Translations under genes and position numbers: made by a program
Notes under the pieces: model-generated
Told to the model about the DNA's origin: nothing
Seen by the model: only the letters and a program-made list of their open reading frames with translations
Databases searched by the model: none
Origin: Chromera velia
Taxonomy: Eukaryota; Sar; Chromeraceae
Length of the DNA: 64,000 nucleotides
Reading direction: 5' to 3'
NCBI GenBank assembly: GCA_018398765.1
Contig: JAHBMJ010003770.1
Span: 8,662-72,661 of the forward strand
Shown: positions 35,285 through 46,998 of the stretch, one piece after another
Numbering within the stretch: position 1 is the stretch's first letter
Layout of the letters: every line of letters begins with the position of its first letter

Positions 35285-35529
35285 GTCTGAAAGGAAGGGC
35301 AGAAGAAGTATATATATGTACGTTGACAAAAGTAACAAATCCGTATCGGTGTGTTGCAGACTGAAGTGTCCGGTCAATCTTAGTCTTTTGGATGAAAGCC
35401 GAAATCAGACTCCCTTCCTTGGAAGTCAACTCGGTTCTTACTTTGTCTTGATCACAGCAGCTCTCAGCAGATGGACTTCCCCGGGTCCGACAGTCTCAGA
35501 CGGAATCAGACCTCTGCTGAAGGTAGTTT

Positions 35530-35850
35530 TTGCATGACTCTCGAATCTCGATTTAAACGAAGACCGTTATATAGTTAAAAAAAAAGCAAACGGTCGCGCA
35601 CCGTGCGCGCATGCATCGTTGCCTGCGCGCCCTGGCACATGCAAAATTTTAACACGCGCACAAATGCCGTGGCCCCCGAGCCACGGTATCTGTAGCCCAA
35701 ACCGAAAGGAAAAAAGTAAAGGTGAACCCCGCCCCCTACACCGAATTTCGCACGCGCGCCACTTACGTACTTCCCCACATTTCGGGTCGCAAACGCCTTA
35801 CGGGACCGCGCAGTAAAAATTTTGCGCATGCATGATTGAAATGATTGAAT
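35530..35850 (-). promoter_or_regulatory. CpG-rich stretch with GCATGCAT sites upstream of the signal-peptide exon
   Basis: The stretch is rich in CGCG and GCGCAT words, with GCATGCAT at 35609-35616 and 35826-35833. It also holds a small inverted repeat GCCGTGGC...GCCACGG near 35665-35690. Position and composition suit a promoter for the minus-strand exon, or a bidirectional one; this is inference. Confidence 0.3.
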
Positions 35851-36949
35851 TCGACCACCTCTGAGGTCTGAATTCAGATGCGCTATCAGATGTGCTGTTC
35901 GACAGCTTTGTCAGACTTTGTAATGTGGGTGAGCAGATGAGGGAAATCTTCAACTTAATGACGGATGTGGGCGTGACAGTGAGTAAGAGCTAGATGAAAA
36001 CACTACTCTTCAAACACCGTCTCCGCGTGTCTCAATCTGTCTGTTGTGAGTTTCATATTATTTCCAGACTAAGCAGATCTGCCCTTTGGTCAGGTCCCCA
36101 CCTGTCCTGCTCCAAAGAAAGGTGAGTGGTCAATCTGTTCCTGTCTTCGTATTCCTCCTGTTTATTTGACTCCATAAATGAAAGGGGGACAGTTAGAGAC
36201 AATCTGCTAGTAAGCGCATATGACTTTCTGCTGCAAGCGAACTGCTAAACCCAGGCGCCTATGGCTTTCCTCTAGCTCTATTCACCCTGTTTGAGCCTGC
36301 TATGCAATATATGTGATTTCCTGTCTGTACTATCTTTGGGCTGTGAATCCTTGTGTCTTTGGGTAAATGGGTGAATGAGTAGGCGTGTTGGGTTTCCGTG
36401 TCCGTCTATATGTCTGTCTTAAAGTATCCCCCCATTGCTGTCCACGATACTCGTTTCGATGCACGGTGCCCCTGTAGACAAATTTTTCCGGTATTTATGT
36501 GCGTGGATGCCAGTCTGTAACGTGGTTTTGTCTTCGTGTGCTCTGTTCAGCTTTCTCCATTCCATATTTTTCTGTGTCCCTTAGGCTATGTGTGTATTGA
36601 AATTCATCTTTTTTTAGTGACCGGGTGCACGTCGATTGAGTGCAGGAGTACTGAGACTTTGAAGAGAAGCGCAAAGGCGAAAGACTGACTGACTGACTGA
36701 TTGACTGACCCACTGATCGACTGGCAGTGACAGACAGTCACAGTGACTGACTATTTGTCTGTCTTCTAGGTCTGTCTTGCTGTCTATAAAAAAATTCCCC
36801 TCTGCTGGAATGAAAATATGGCCTGTCTACCTGCCTGCCCACCTGCTCGCCTGCTTACCTATCTGTCTGCTTCTCCGTATGTTTGTCTGTATGACATTGT
36901 ATGTAGGTGTATGTGTATATGTATGAGGCCAGGAGGCACAGAGAGAAAG

Positions 36950-36987
36950 AGAGAGAGAGCGAAAGCGAGAGCGAGACACACACACAC

Positions 36988-37036
<49 letters not shown>
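36950..37036. repeat. (GA)n microsatellite
   Basis: GA-rich run with a CA interruption near 36978-36990. Confidence 0.95.
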
Positions 37037-37039
<3 letters not shown>

Positions 37040-37469
37040 TGGGCAGCTTATGTTTTAAGGTTCTAGCAGGACTACATCCATAATGTATTTCATTGTGTCG
37101 GCCTTTCTGCCTCGTGTGTTTTTGTATGTACATGAGAGCTTCCTCTGAAAGGCTCTGTGACATTCCTGCTCCACTCTACCGCAGGGCCTGTGTATGCTAG
37201 TGTGTATGGTTGTCTCTCGGTATGTGTTTGCCTACATATTCCTTTATACGACCACCAGGTGGTACACCGAGGTCTGCTTACTTGAAATCATACTCAAAAC
37301 TCTCTGAGTTGCTTGTCTGCTTTGGGGTCACTGCCCAGGGCCACTGCCTCTTTTTGCACTACACAATTTTAAATGTTCTACGTATCAGTCTGTGAATAAA
37401 ATGAAAGCCTTAGAAACTTTGAAAGAAAGGGAACATTTCTTAGCACATCTCTATCTGATCTTCCATTTT

Positions 37470-37487
37470 CTTTCTCTCTCTCTCTCT

Positions 37488-37541
<54 letters not shown>

Positions 37542-37545
37542 GTAT
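37470..37545. repeat. (CT)n microsatellite
   Basis: CT run with a C-only interruption near 37490. Confidence 0.95.
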
Positions 37546-37663
37546 GTGTATGTGTGTGTGTATGTCTCCGTCCGTGCGTGTACGATCTATGCCTATGCGA
37601 GCTTATCAGTCTGAGTAATGTGCATGCTTATATATGCGTACGATGTAGTGGTGAGAGTGTGAA

Positions 37664-37665
37664 CA

Positions 37666-37705
<40 letters not shown>

Positions 37706-37813
37706 ATGTGCGTGAGTATGTGTGTGTGTGTGTGTGTGTATGTGTGTATGTGTATGTGTGTGTGTATGTGTGTGTGTGTATGTATGTGTATGTATGTATA
37801 TGTGTGTGTGTGT

Positions 37814-37862
<49 letters not shown>
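37664..37862. repeat. (CT)n then (GT)n / (GTAT)n microsatellite
   Basis: A 40-base CT run is followed by about 150 bases of GT interspersed with TATGTGTA units. The Val/Cys and His/Thr frames across it are repeat artefacts. Confidence 0.95.
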
Positions 37863-37865
<3 letters not shown>

Positions 37866-38458
37866 ATGCGTACGTTAGCAGACAGGTGGCAGACGAAGAC
37901 TCATGATCAGGGAGAGATAGAGAGCGAGAGAGGGAAAGAGCCAGATGGATGTACGGTTCTGCATAGGAGAAAGAGATTGAGGCCGATGCACCCAGACTAA
38001 AGTAGAAAAACTGACAGTGTCTCAGACAGACAGCAAGATTAAGAGACAAAGGCTAGGACAAAGGGTGAAAGATGATAAAAGAGTAACTATTGTATAAGTG
38101 ATGCAGACATATATGCAGACACTGTAATACACTGTCAAAGACTAGGTCAAATACTGTTGGCTCACTCCTCTCCGGTCCTCGGACCGTCCTCCATGTCTGG
38201 GGCTTTTTTATAGATACCTTTACTGTGTTTTCGTATCGAACCTAATCGAGTTATTAGTATATTGAGAGATTACGTTAACTAGAAAACGAATCAATCATTC
38301 CCTAGATCGTCATTTTTTCCTTTTTAAAAATGTTAGAAAAAATATGGCAAATTAGTTTTATAAACTCAGGTAAAGAATATGTATTGTAGACAATTTGCAG
38401 ATCGATTTGCTATAACTATGAGTGAGAATTTCAGACTAATTTTTAGTTGTATTTAGGC

Positions 38459-38612
38459 CTTCATACGCGATAATGCGCGACCCCCGGTTTCCCCCTTTCA
38501 CCGGGGCCACGGCATGCTCCGCAGGAGCATCAAATTATTTTAAATTGCACGGGGGTCGAATAACGCGCGGTCATGCCCACTAATCGTCGTGCATGACGGC
38601 CGTCTATATCAC
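38459..38612. repeat. GC-rich inverted-repeat segment
   Basis: GCGCGACCCCCGG at 38475-38487 is roughly mirrored by CGGGGGTCGAATAACGCGC near 38550-38568, and GCATGCTCCGCAGGAGCATC near 38512 is itself a hairpin. The segment stands out from AT-rich surroundings about 100-240 bases upstream of the plus-strand gene at 38697. Confidence 0.55.
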
Positions 38613-38696
38613 ACACCAATAATCAAGTTCAGCAGCGAGCAGCCTTTCTTTCTCGCCAGATGCATCACTATCGGTCGGCTCAGTTAGCTCAGACAA

Positions 38697-40169
38697 ATGA
38701 TCCCTATGGATTCAAGTCTGAAAGCAAAGATTCTTGGTCTCGTTGAGGTCCAAACGAAAAGAGAAAAGGAACTCCGCAAGGCACAAAGATTCAAGCCATG
38801 GGACACAGATCCTGTTCTCGTTGAGGATAACGTGAAAGAACTGGAGGATGTCACGAAAGGAACAAGAGGGAGCTGCGTGGATGGAGCATTTTCTGATCAT
38901 GGCAGGAGCTTCTGTACAGGTACGGACACACTTTTTCATCTGCAGACTTTCTTCTGTTTATTTGGGCGGGTGAAGTCTTCAGGAGACGGGCCAGTTCAGT
39001 CTGTTACCAGCGGCTTCCTATCTGGTCTCGCCCTTCTTGGCCTCTGTTCATTTAGGATTTTTGCCCTCTGTAGTTTCCCTCTTCTGCTGTGACCATTCTG
39101 CATTGTGGACATCTGCACGTCTGCTCCCTTCGCATGCGTGCAGCGTTGAAAGCGAAGGCTGAGCTCTTTGCACCTACATCAAAAAAGGACGAGGAGTCAT
39201 CGGAACGACTTGATGGACAAACACACTTGGCTCTTCAGAAAGAGTCATTGAGTCCTGCTGCCTGTGCGAATCGTGATTCCATCGGAGGGGGTTCGTTGGT
39301 GCCCTCTGTGAGTCGGGATGATGAGCGAACCTCGACAGCTTGTTTGGAGTCGCGTACATCTGTGGGCATTGATGGAAGGAAGGGGGGGAGAAGGGGACCT
39401 TTGAGGCCTCGAGACTGGGTACCTGTGCAGTGTGGGGACGGTACAGCGGTCGTACCACCACAGCTGCTCGATGCCTTTGCGGGCACCCCCCTGGTGTTCA
39501 TCCTGTATGGGACACCGGAAGGGTTGAAGGTGAGTGTGACAGTGCGGTTCTGTTGATTAATTTTCCTTCTTCCTCTCCATCTCTTTGTCCTGCCTCTCTT
39601 CTTCGCTTTCTTGCGTTCGTTTCCTCTCTGCGTTGCTTTTCTTGTTCGTTTCCTTATCCTCTCCCTCCCTCCGTCCCCCTCTCTCTCTTCTTCCCCCTCT
39701 GTTTGTCGCTCTTCCTGATCTCCCACTCCGCTCGCCGTCTCTGGGTGTCAGTTTTTGTCTGTGTGCGTGCGTGTCCGTGTTGACACTTTCTTTTCTTGCT
39801 ATGAGCGCTTGCCTGCAGGGTTCCGGCCGACTTCCCTGTCCCTGTTGGGTTGTGGATGCGCTTGGTCACTTCGCGGTGTACAAGTCGCTTCCCCGGCTTC
39901 CGCCTCCTTCTCCCTCTCTGTCGGCGGCGTCCAAAGACTGTCCTTCTTTTGTCGAGAGGGAGGTGGAACTTCAGCGCTTTGCAGATTTCTTCCTCTTGAC
40001 TGATGTTGTGGAGGCAGTTGAGGCAAGGAGGCGACAGAGGGAGGACGCGAAGAGTGAAGAAGGGAAGAGAAAGAGGAGAGAGGAACTTGAAAAGTCCAAG
40101 GAAAGGCTGAGGCGAAAGTTTGAGGCAAATAAGGTTCGCCATCTGAAAGAAGCGGATTTTTTGAACTGA
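38697..40169 (+). CDS. Unrecognised protein, 3 exons, 319 aa
   Basis: Exons 38697-38919, 39144-39529 and 39819-40169 join in phase (960 nt) with GTACGG and GTGAGT donors and two GCAG acceptors. The ATG at 38697 opens MIPMDSSLKAKILGL; the Met at residue 4 is an alternative start. Residues 1-75 are a charged helix-like region. The centre has RDWVPVQCGDGTAVVPPQLL then TPLVFILYGTPEGL and, across the last junction, RLPCPCWVVDALG, which could be a small beta-rich domain. The C-terminal 60 residues (VEARRRQREDAK onward) are a basic coiled coil ending at a TGA at 40167-40169. I do not recognise a family and assign no function. It is the only plus-strand host gene I can model. Confidence 0.65.
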
Positions 40170-40397
40170 AGCTTGTTAAGGAAAAATGGATGCACTTTCT
40201 CTCTCTCAGTGACAACCCATCTTTTGTTGAGACGTGCTTTCAAGTCTTTCCCGACTTTTTTCTATAGTTCCATCCATCCGGTACCGCTTTCTGGCATGCT
40301 TGATAAAGAACAGACGCATCACCTTATTCAGCAGCCATCGGTGATCCTATGCTTTGCTGTAAAACCCTCAGATCCTCACTCTCCCTTCTGCCTGCAG

Positions 40398-40621
40398 TCG
40401 CACCTCTGTCCGAGAGACCCAGGATGGGAAGGTTGGTTTTTTTTTTCCCTCCTCGATCATTCTTTACCTCCTCACATTTCTGTGCTGCCGCGCTTTATTT
40501 TTTCTTGCAGATTCGTGCGTTCTTCGACAACAAAGTTCCACGAATGCGTCCCTACTCACCTCCGTCTCATCTAACCAAGCCTGCTCAAGGATCTTTCCCC
40601 CTTGTGGTTGCCCTATCCTGA
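40398..40621 (+). CDS. Candidate extra 3' exons downstream of the 38697 gene
   Basis: Two possible exons, 40398-40431 and 40511-40621, have TGCAG acceptors and join in phase to give RTSVRETQDGK followed by IRAFFDNKVPRMRPYSPP and a short tail to a TGA at 40619-40621. The sequence is protein-like. A link back to the third exon of the upstream gene needs a donor in a phase I cannot fix, so this may be an alternative 3' end of that gene or a separate remnant. Confidence 0.35.
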
Positions 40622-41286
40622 AGTGTTGTCTGATTTTTGTGGCCCTCTTCATTTCACTTCGATTCTTTCACTGCCTTTGTTTGAGCCTTCCATTGATGGT
40701 CCTTGGTGTAAGTGATTGTTTGTCTCTGAGTGCGTTCATTCTTTCCGCATCTTTCCTTAATTGCACTCTCTGGATGTTTGCAGAAATCGGCCGTTTGCGT
40801 GGCGTTCTTCCTCCTCTCCTATCCCCGCCTCCTTCCTCGAGCAGACGGAGGGAAAGGAGGGGGTAGAGAGGGAAAGAGAGAGATGGCAACAAGGAAAAAC
40901 CAACAGTCGGATCCACCTCGGCCCCTTTTCCCTTTCTCGCTTTCTTCCTTTGCCTGACGTTTATCATCTGATTTGTCGATTGATGAATCCCCAAATGCAT
41001 GTTTCGTGTTTTTCTGTGTTCTTTTGAATGCCCCCTTTCGGATTGAAGGGAACGATTGACTGGCTTTTTGTGTCTCCTTACATTCCACTTGTTGTTGCGG
41101 ATGCCTTCTGGTCAGCATGTCTACGTGGTGAAGTAGAAAGGGAAAAGCAACAGAATCTGTCCATATGGTGTTTGTAGGGTGCTATTCTGAGCCGTTTTGA
41201 GAGAGCCTTTTCTGTGCGTGTTTCGTACAGGGGGATGCAGGGTGGGGCTCGTTGCGTCTTGTGCCTCTCCCCGTCTATTGGTTCCT

Positions 41287-41592
41287 TCATTTGTGCGGTG
41301 TTTGTGTTAGAATTATACAGTGATGGGGAAGCACACGTGCGACAGGAGGTGGCATGACTGGTTCTTCCCATTTCAAAATGAAATAATCTTTGTATGAAAT
41401 CCCCGGCCTTAAAGAAGTCACTCCACAGCTGCGACCACCGGGTACAACAAGGATCCGTTTCGGATTGAACGTGTACTTTTTGCGTGGTGCCGCCGTTGTC
41501 GTATTCATAGACTCTATCGTGAGTTCTCTCATCACCACGGTGGCACCATTGTTGTAAACTGCCCATGGGCCCATAAAGATTAGCACTGGCAT
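41287..41592 (-). CDS. Hypothetical 101-aa frame
   Basis: The single open frame includes AVYNNGATVVMRELTIESM and RKKYTFNPKRILVVPGG, with a more protein-like composition than the overlapping frame 41078-41626. No start context, splice sites or family are recognised. It could be the remains of a mobile element at the edge of the AT-rich island. Confidence 0.25.
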   Translation of the reverse strand: MPVLIFMGPWAVYNNGATVVMRELTIESMNTTTAAPRKKYTFNPKRILVVPGGRSCGVTSLRPGISYKDYFILKWEEPVMPPPVARVLPHHCIILTQTPHK

Positions 41593-42009
41593 AAAGACTC
41601 GGAGGCTTTAATTTTTTAAAGCGCAAAATGCTTCTAGATTTTAAAATTATACTTTAAGTGATTCAAACCTGGTCACTAGTTGAGCCTACTTTCTGCTTCA
41701 ATCTTTTTTCAAGTCATTTTCGTATGCTTTTTACAGAGACTATAATAAAAGTTATGACAAAAACGTAAAAAATGATTATAAAATCAGTATGCATAAAAAC
41801 GTTGAAAAATGTTCAAAAAAGGTCAATATAAAAGCTATATAAGTTGAATATTTAAAATTGCAAGTTTCAACATCATCATGTGATCGATTTCTACGGTATG
41901 ATTAAAAGTAAAGATGTTTTTCAATGTGTTTTTGAACCCTATTTTTGAACTTGAGGATAGAATTTAGACTTGATTAAGGTTTATACTGGGGTTCATGACT
42001 TCAAAACTA

Positions 42010-42386
42010 CCGTATGTTCAATAAATAGAGTTTGAAAAAATTTCAAAAAAATTTCACATGTTCAGAAAGGATGCTCTAAAACAGCCGTGCAAAGAAACAT
42101 ACAGCCGGGGGTTGGAATTTGTACTTTTGCTCTTTAGAGCGCTTCACAATCTTTAGATAATCAAAAAAAAAAAAATATGCAAAATTAGACTTCCAAACAA
42201 AAAACCTAAGTTTTTCACAAAGCATTAAAAAAGATTGCTTATGACTCCGCTGTATCAATACATATATTTTTCAAGGATTAGTTGTATATCAGTGGGAGTT
42301 TACACACAAAAAGTTTCAGTTTCTAACTCTTTATCGTTGCAAAGTTATATCTTTTGAAATTTTGCGGTGAATTATTGAATATACGG
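42010..42386. mobile_element. MITE copy 1, 377 bp, TA-flanked
   Basis: Ends are inverted copies of CCGTATGTTCAATAA. The dinucleotide TA flanks both ends, as in Tc1/mariner-type elements. There is no coding capacity. It is about 98% identical to copy 2 and exactly the same length. Confidence 0.85.
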
Positions 42387-42950
42387 TATACTGGGCCACG
42401 GCGGGCCTTAGCGCACGCTGGGACAAGGCGAGGCCGCGCACCGGTCAAAATTTGCATGCATGCATGCTGCCAGTCTGCAGAAGAGCACCCTACAGTATCA
42501 AAATCGCATCATTCATCTGATCCAGTCCCTCCGAGAGAGTTATATTAGGTCCATCTGTGGAGCGGTCTAGGGAAGGGCAAAGCGGGTGGTAGAGGCATTA
42601 GGGTACCGTCACCTTAGTGATTAAACTTCATATGAACACAAACTTGCAAACAGATTATAAACAACTTCATGCTATACAACAATTATATCTTTTTATACTA
42701 CGATACGTTTCTTTCTTTTAAGCCTTTTAGTGTGATCTAATATCTTAAAAGAATTTGATCCAGGTATGTATGCTGATCAGTATACAATTTTAGTCATTTA
42801 AATTAAAAACACAATTTTTTTAAAAAAAGTGCCCCAGCACTCTTTTCTAATAATATATAAAAGCTAAGAGTAGTTTGCCTTTATTTATAAGAAAGAAACT
42901 CTGAATGTACATTAAAATATTTTATTTTAATTTTTTTATGAGCGTGCATT

Positions 42951-43327
42951 CCGTATGTTCAATAAATAGAGTTTGAAAAAATTTCAAAAAAATTTCACAT
43001 GTTCAGAAAGGATGCTCTAAAACAGCCGTGCAAAGAAACATACAGCCGGGGGTTGGAATTTGTACTTTTGCTCTTTAGAGCGCTTCACAATCTTTAGATA
43101 ATCAGAAAAAAAAAAATATACAAAATCAGACTTCCAAACAAAAAACCTAAGTTTTTCACAAAGCATTAAAAAAGATTGCTTATGACTCTGCTGTATCAAT
43201 ACATATATTTTTCAAGGATTAGTTGTATATCAGTGGGAGTTTACACACAAAAAGTTTCAGTTTCTAACTCTTCATCGTTGCAAAGTTATATCTTTTGAAA
43301 TTTTGCGGTGAATTATTGAACATACGG
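42951..43327. mobile_element. MITE copy 2, 377 bp
   Basis: Direct copy of 42010-42386 with the same terminal inverted repeats. The left flank reads TT where TA would be expected and the right flank is TA, consistent with one later change. The 564 bp between the copies is unrelated AT-rich DNA. Confidence 0.85.
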
Positions 43328-43965
43328 TAGTAGCTTCAAACTATATTAGAAACTAAATAACCGTCAATATAAATGGTACTTAGTAGGAATTAGTAGGAAG
43401 TAGACTCAAGTTCGGATTATGAATTATATAGATTATGAATATAACTTTAAACTTTTTCTCACGGCTACTATCATACTTAGAAAATACTATTTACTTAGAA
43501 CAATACGGTATTGCTAGTTTTATCTAGTATTTTTTTAATTTTTTTTATGTGTTTAGCTACTACCAGGAGTACAACATTATAAATCAAATGTTTAACAAGT
43601 TTAAAAATACACTGCAGCCAGACAAGTAAGGGAAAAAAGCAAATTGTTGTATGCCGTAAGGTGCACACGCGTGCGCATGTGGCATGCATGCCTTAATTCT
43701 GGGCCAACCCGTGCGACGGCTTACATTGGGAGCCTACAACCGCGTATACCGTCACGCCTCGCCAGGTACCTTGATTGATCTCACCTCTCTGACGGCATCT
43801 CCACCTATGGGACGAGGTAGGAGGCTAGGAGCTCAGCATTGAGTCAGAGGATATCGATGTATGACACAGATAGACAATGTAAGACCAAAGGTTCCTGCAT
43901 AGCAAGACGGGTACACTGTGCTGTTAAAAGTAACTACCGGCCCTTTTTAGAAAGCCTTTGGTTAC

Positions 43966-44010
43966 CACAAAATTGGTAACCAAAAATTGGTAACCAAAAG
44001 CTGGTAACTG
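43966..44010. repeat. Short GGTAACC-type tandem repeat
   Basis: Several copies of TTGGTAACCAAAA, each partly palindromic, in the AT-rich island. Confidence 0.6.
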
Positions 44011-44606
44011 GGGGGGTCTGGAGGGAGCTACCGCTACCGTGGTAATCTGACTGCGCCAGGTCTCTAAGCATACCATCTCTTCCAAACATATCGGGCCGCG
44101 GCGCAACCGCGATGTGATAGCCCCAACCAGCTTATACCATAAAAGTTATACGGGCCGTTTCATTTCTTATACCTGTTTAAAGGCTTTTTTTATGACTCAA
44201 TTCAATGCAGTACCCATAAAATTGACTGTAAATTACATATATTTATGAATATAAAAAAACTTTGCACTACATCTGTCTTTGCTACTCAATTTACCCATTA
44301 GTATATATAGTGTAAGCAGGATGGGAGATTGTACTGCAGCCGGGGCTTATAGTATAATACCTGGCCGAACCTTCTATACTTCATTTCATCAGATCACTTC
44401 TCTTCCATTACGCTATAGCCACTTCCATCTGCGCACCTTGAAGTCTTCCTAGTGGATACAACAAAATTGTAATGCAAGTTTTATATGCATTGCGAGATCA
44501 TGATGTATTGACATGATATTGCTACTGTTCAAGTTATTAGTAGCAACATTTCAATGACTATCATTCTTTAAGTTGGACCGGGTGACCTGGCAACATTGAT
44601 TCAAAG

Positions 44607-44984
44607 TTACTCTTCTCCATTATCAAACACCTGCAGTGGGACGTATCTCACTGGATGGTCAACCTGAGGTGACATAGAGTACCAATCTACTGTAGAGACT
44701 CCTCCATCTTGTGGGGCATCCACAGCGGCCGTCTCGGCACCCCTCCCTGTCCCACCTTTACCTTTACCCTTCCGCGTGGAAGCACCACTAGATTTCATCC
44801 GGCTGCGTCTGATACTCCCCTCCTTTCGACTTCCTTTTTTATCGGTACGAGAAGGCTCGACGAGGAAGTGGGGAAGCCGCCTGCTCTCTATGGGGGGCAA
44901 CGAAAGAATGTACTGCCTCATGACCTCCGCCACCCGCAAGCCTTGCAGTTTCGCCAGCTACATTGCAGCAGAAAGTCACACACA

Positions 44985-45026
<42 letters not shown>

Positions 45027-46800
45027 GGTGTACGCATGTATTTCATTCTGAAGAAATTTTGAGTACAGAAACCGGGAGATTTCTGACCGATCGAGCAGAA
45101 TTTGTATGCGAGAACACAAGGACGCATGAAAACATAAAGACAGAAAGGAACGCTAACAGAGAGAGGAGGATGCAGACACCCACATATGTGAACATATAGA
45201 TTCCCAAGCAAATAGAGATAAATAACATGCACGCTCTGCTGTGAAACTCCGACCAAAAAAGGGGACTGTCACAAATGAGATTACTCCTACAAGAGGTCAA
45301 TTTAGCCCACACAACCTTATAGTAGTCCGAAGGACTGCCGATGGAAAATTGAAACTGACGCCCACCTATGAGGAAGGAGAAATCAAAATACATAGTCGTC
45401 TGTGCCATTAAAAAAGTCTTTTTGGTGTCAGAAAAAAATGAATCAAGTGATATCTGCCCCAAAAGAAAAAAATACCTTTCCCCCCCGAAAAGAAAAAAGC
45501 TGACGTCTGTGCCGGGAAGCGGCCGCCCCACTTCATCCCTGTCTGCCCTCTGTATCTTTTCGTATGCGGACGTGAACCTTTCCTCGCTGCCTTCTCCGGT
45601 GAGGTCTGCAGGGTCTGTCACCGTCCCGCCTCGGTGCTTGGATGTGAACCAAGTCCTTCTGTCTGTATACCAAGGCGTCCACATACCCTTCAGAGACCCC
45701 CCACGGAGATGAACATCCCCTGAGGCAAGAGAACGAAAACCGAGACGTCCAAGGAGACTCCGGCCCACAGCCCCTCCATCCACCGTGTTCGAATCGAGCG
45801 CAGCAGCCTCTCTTCTTTTATGGACTCTCTGCCGTGAAAGGGGTGCAGATGGGGGGGGATCAGGTGCCTCTGGAGGGGCCAGGCCCCAGTGTGAGGCGAC
45901 TGTGTGAGGGGAAAGGAAGCGCTCATCTTGTGCAGGAGGATTGACAGAAGAGGATGAGGCCTGAATGCTACCGCCAGAAACACCCGGAAACCCGCTTGTG
46001 GGGCCCTTTGCGGCGTTTTCTTTAAGAGCGTGAAGGGCAGCTCGTGCGGCTTCGGCAGACGCCCCTCCTCGTACACTTTTGGACAATGCAAGTCTGTGCC
46101 TTGCGCGAATGACTTGGCGGCGTTGTCGGTCTCTCAGAGATCGGACAAGCGAGGCCCTTAGCGCGTGAGGAAGGGCCCCGGCATCCTCTTCCACTGGCTC
46201 CTCCTTGAGGGACTGCTGCTTCATGAACGGTACTGCGTCCCTGGGACTGGTGCCGTCAGGGTAAGTATCTGACTCCTCGACCAGTGCACCTCTCAGCTGG
46301 TTGAGCAAGAACACAGAAAGCTCAGGCTCTGCTCTTCGAACTCTACAGTCTGGTAAAATGACGATGTCCTCGGCCAGCTGTAAGGCCTCAGCCCTCGTTC
46401 TGGCAAGTCGCTCATCTTCTGAGGAGATCTGCTCTGGTGCACCTATCCTGTTCCCTCTCGGGCTGCCCATCTCTCCGCCCTCTGAAGTACCGCTGTGTCC
46501 CAACAGGCTGTCGAGGAGTTGGGCAACCTGCTCGGCATCATCTGCAATCTCTGGGAACTGAACCCTGCATGAGAGTGTCCACAGATTCGAACCATTTCGT
46601 CACGCTGGCAAGGAAAGAAAATAAATAGATAGAAAGAAAGAAAGAAAGAAAGGAAGGAAGGAAGGGAGGAAGGGAGGGAGGGAGGGAGGACGGAAGGATG
46701 GAAGGAAGACGGAAACCACGAAAGCAAGCCACGCATACCCACACAGACACTCAGACTCAGACTCACACATAGACACACACACACACACACACGCACGCAC

Positions 46801-46848
<48 letters not shown>

Positions 46849-46962
46849 ACTTACTTACTTTCTTACTTACTTACTTTCTTACTTACTTACTTACTTACTG
46901 ACTGGCTCACTGACTGACTGACTGACTGACTGACTGCATGACTGGTTGGCTGGTTGGCTGGT

Positions 46963-46998
<36 letters not shown>

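Larger units (their letters stand above)
35851..38696. other. Long intergenic stretch dominated by microsatellites
   Basis: No gene is supported. The left part (35851-36130) has a short plus-strand frame with SFVRLCNVGEQMREIFN, not enough to call. Microsatellites take up 36950-37036, 37470-37540 and 37664-37862. From 38080 to 38460 it is AT-rich and featureless. Confidence 0.5.
41640..44606. other. AT-rich island with MITEs, no gene seen
   Basis: About 3 kb of AT-rich DNA with frequent stops in all frames. It holds the two 377-bp MITE copies (42010-42386 and 42951-43327), a GCATGCATGCATGC run near 42454-42468 and a GGTAACC-rich patch near 43966-44010. Nothing coding can be supported before the stop of the gene at 44607. 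Confidence 0.6.

Noticed and set aside
35580-35830. tRNA or SINE-like GC-rich segment
   Set aside because: No A-box/B-box pair, cloverleaf or A-rich tail could be found.
37392-38049. Several frames of 60-147 codons
   Set aside because: They are translations of CT and GT microsatellites.
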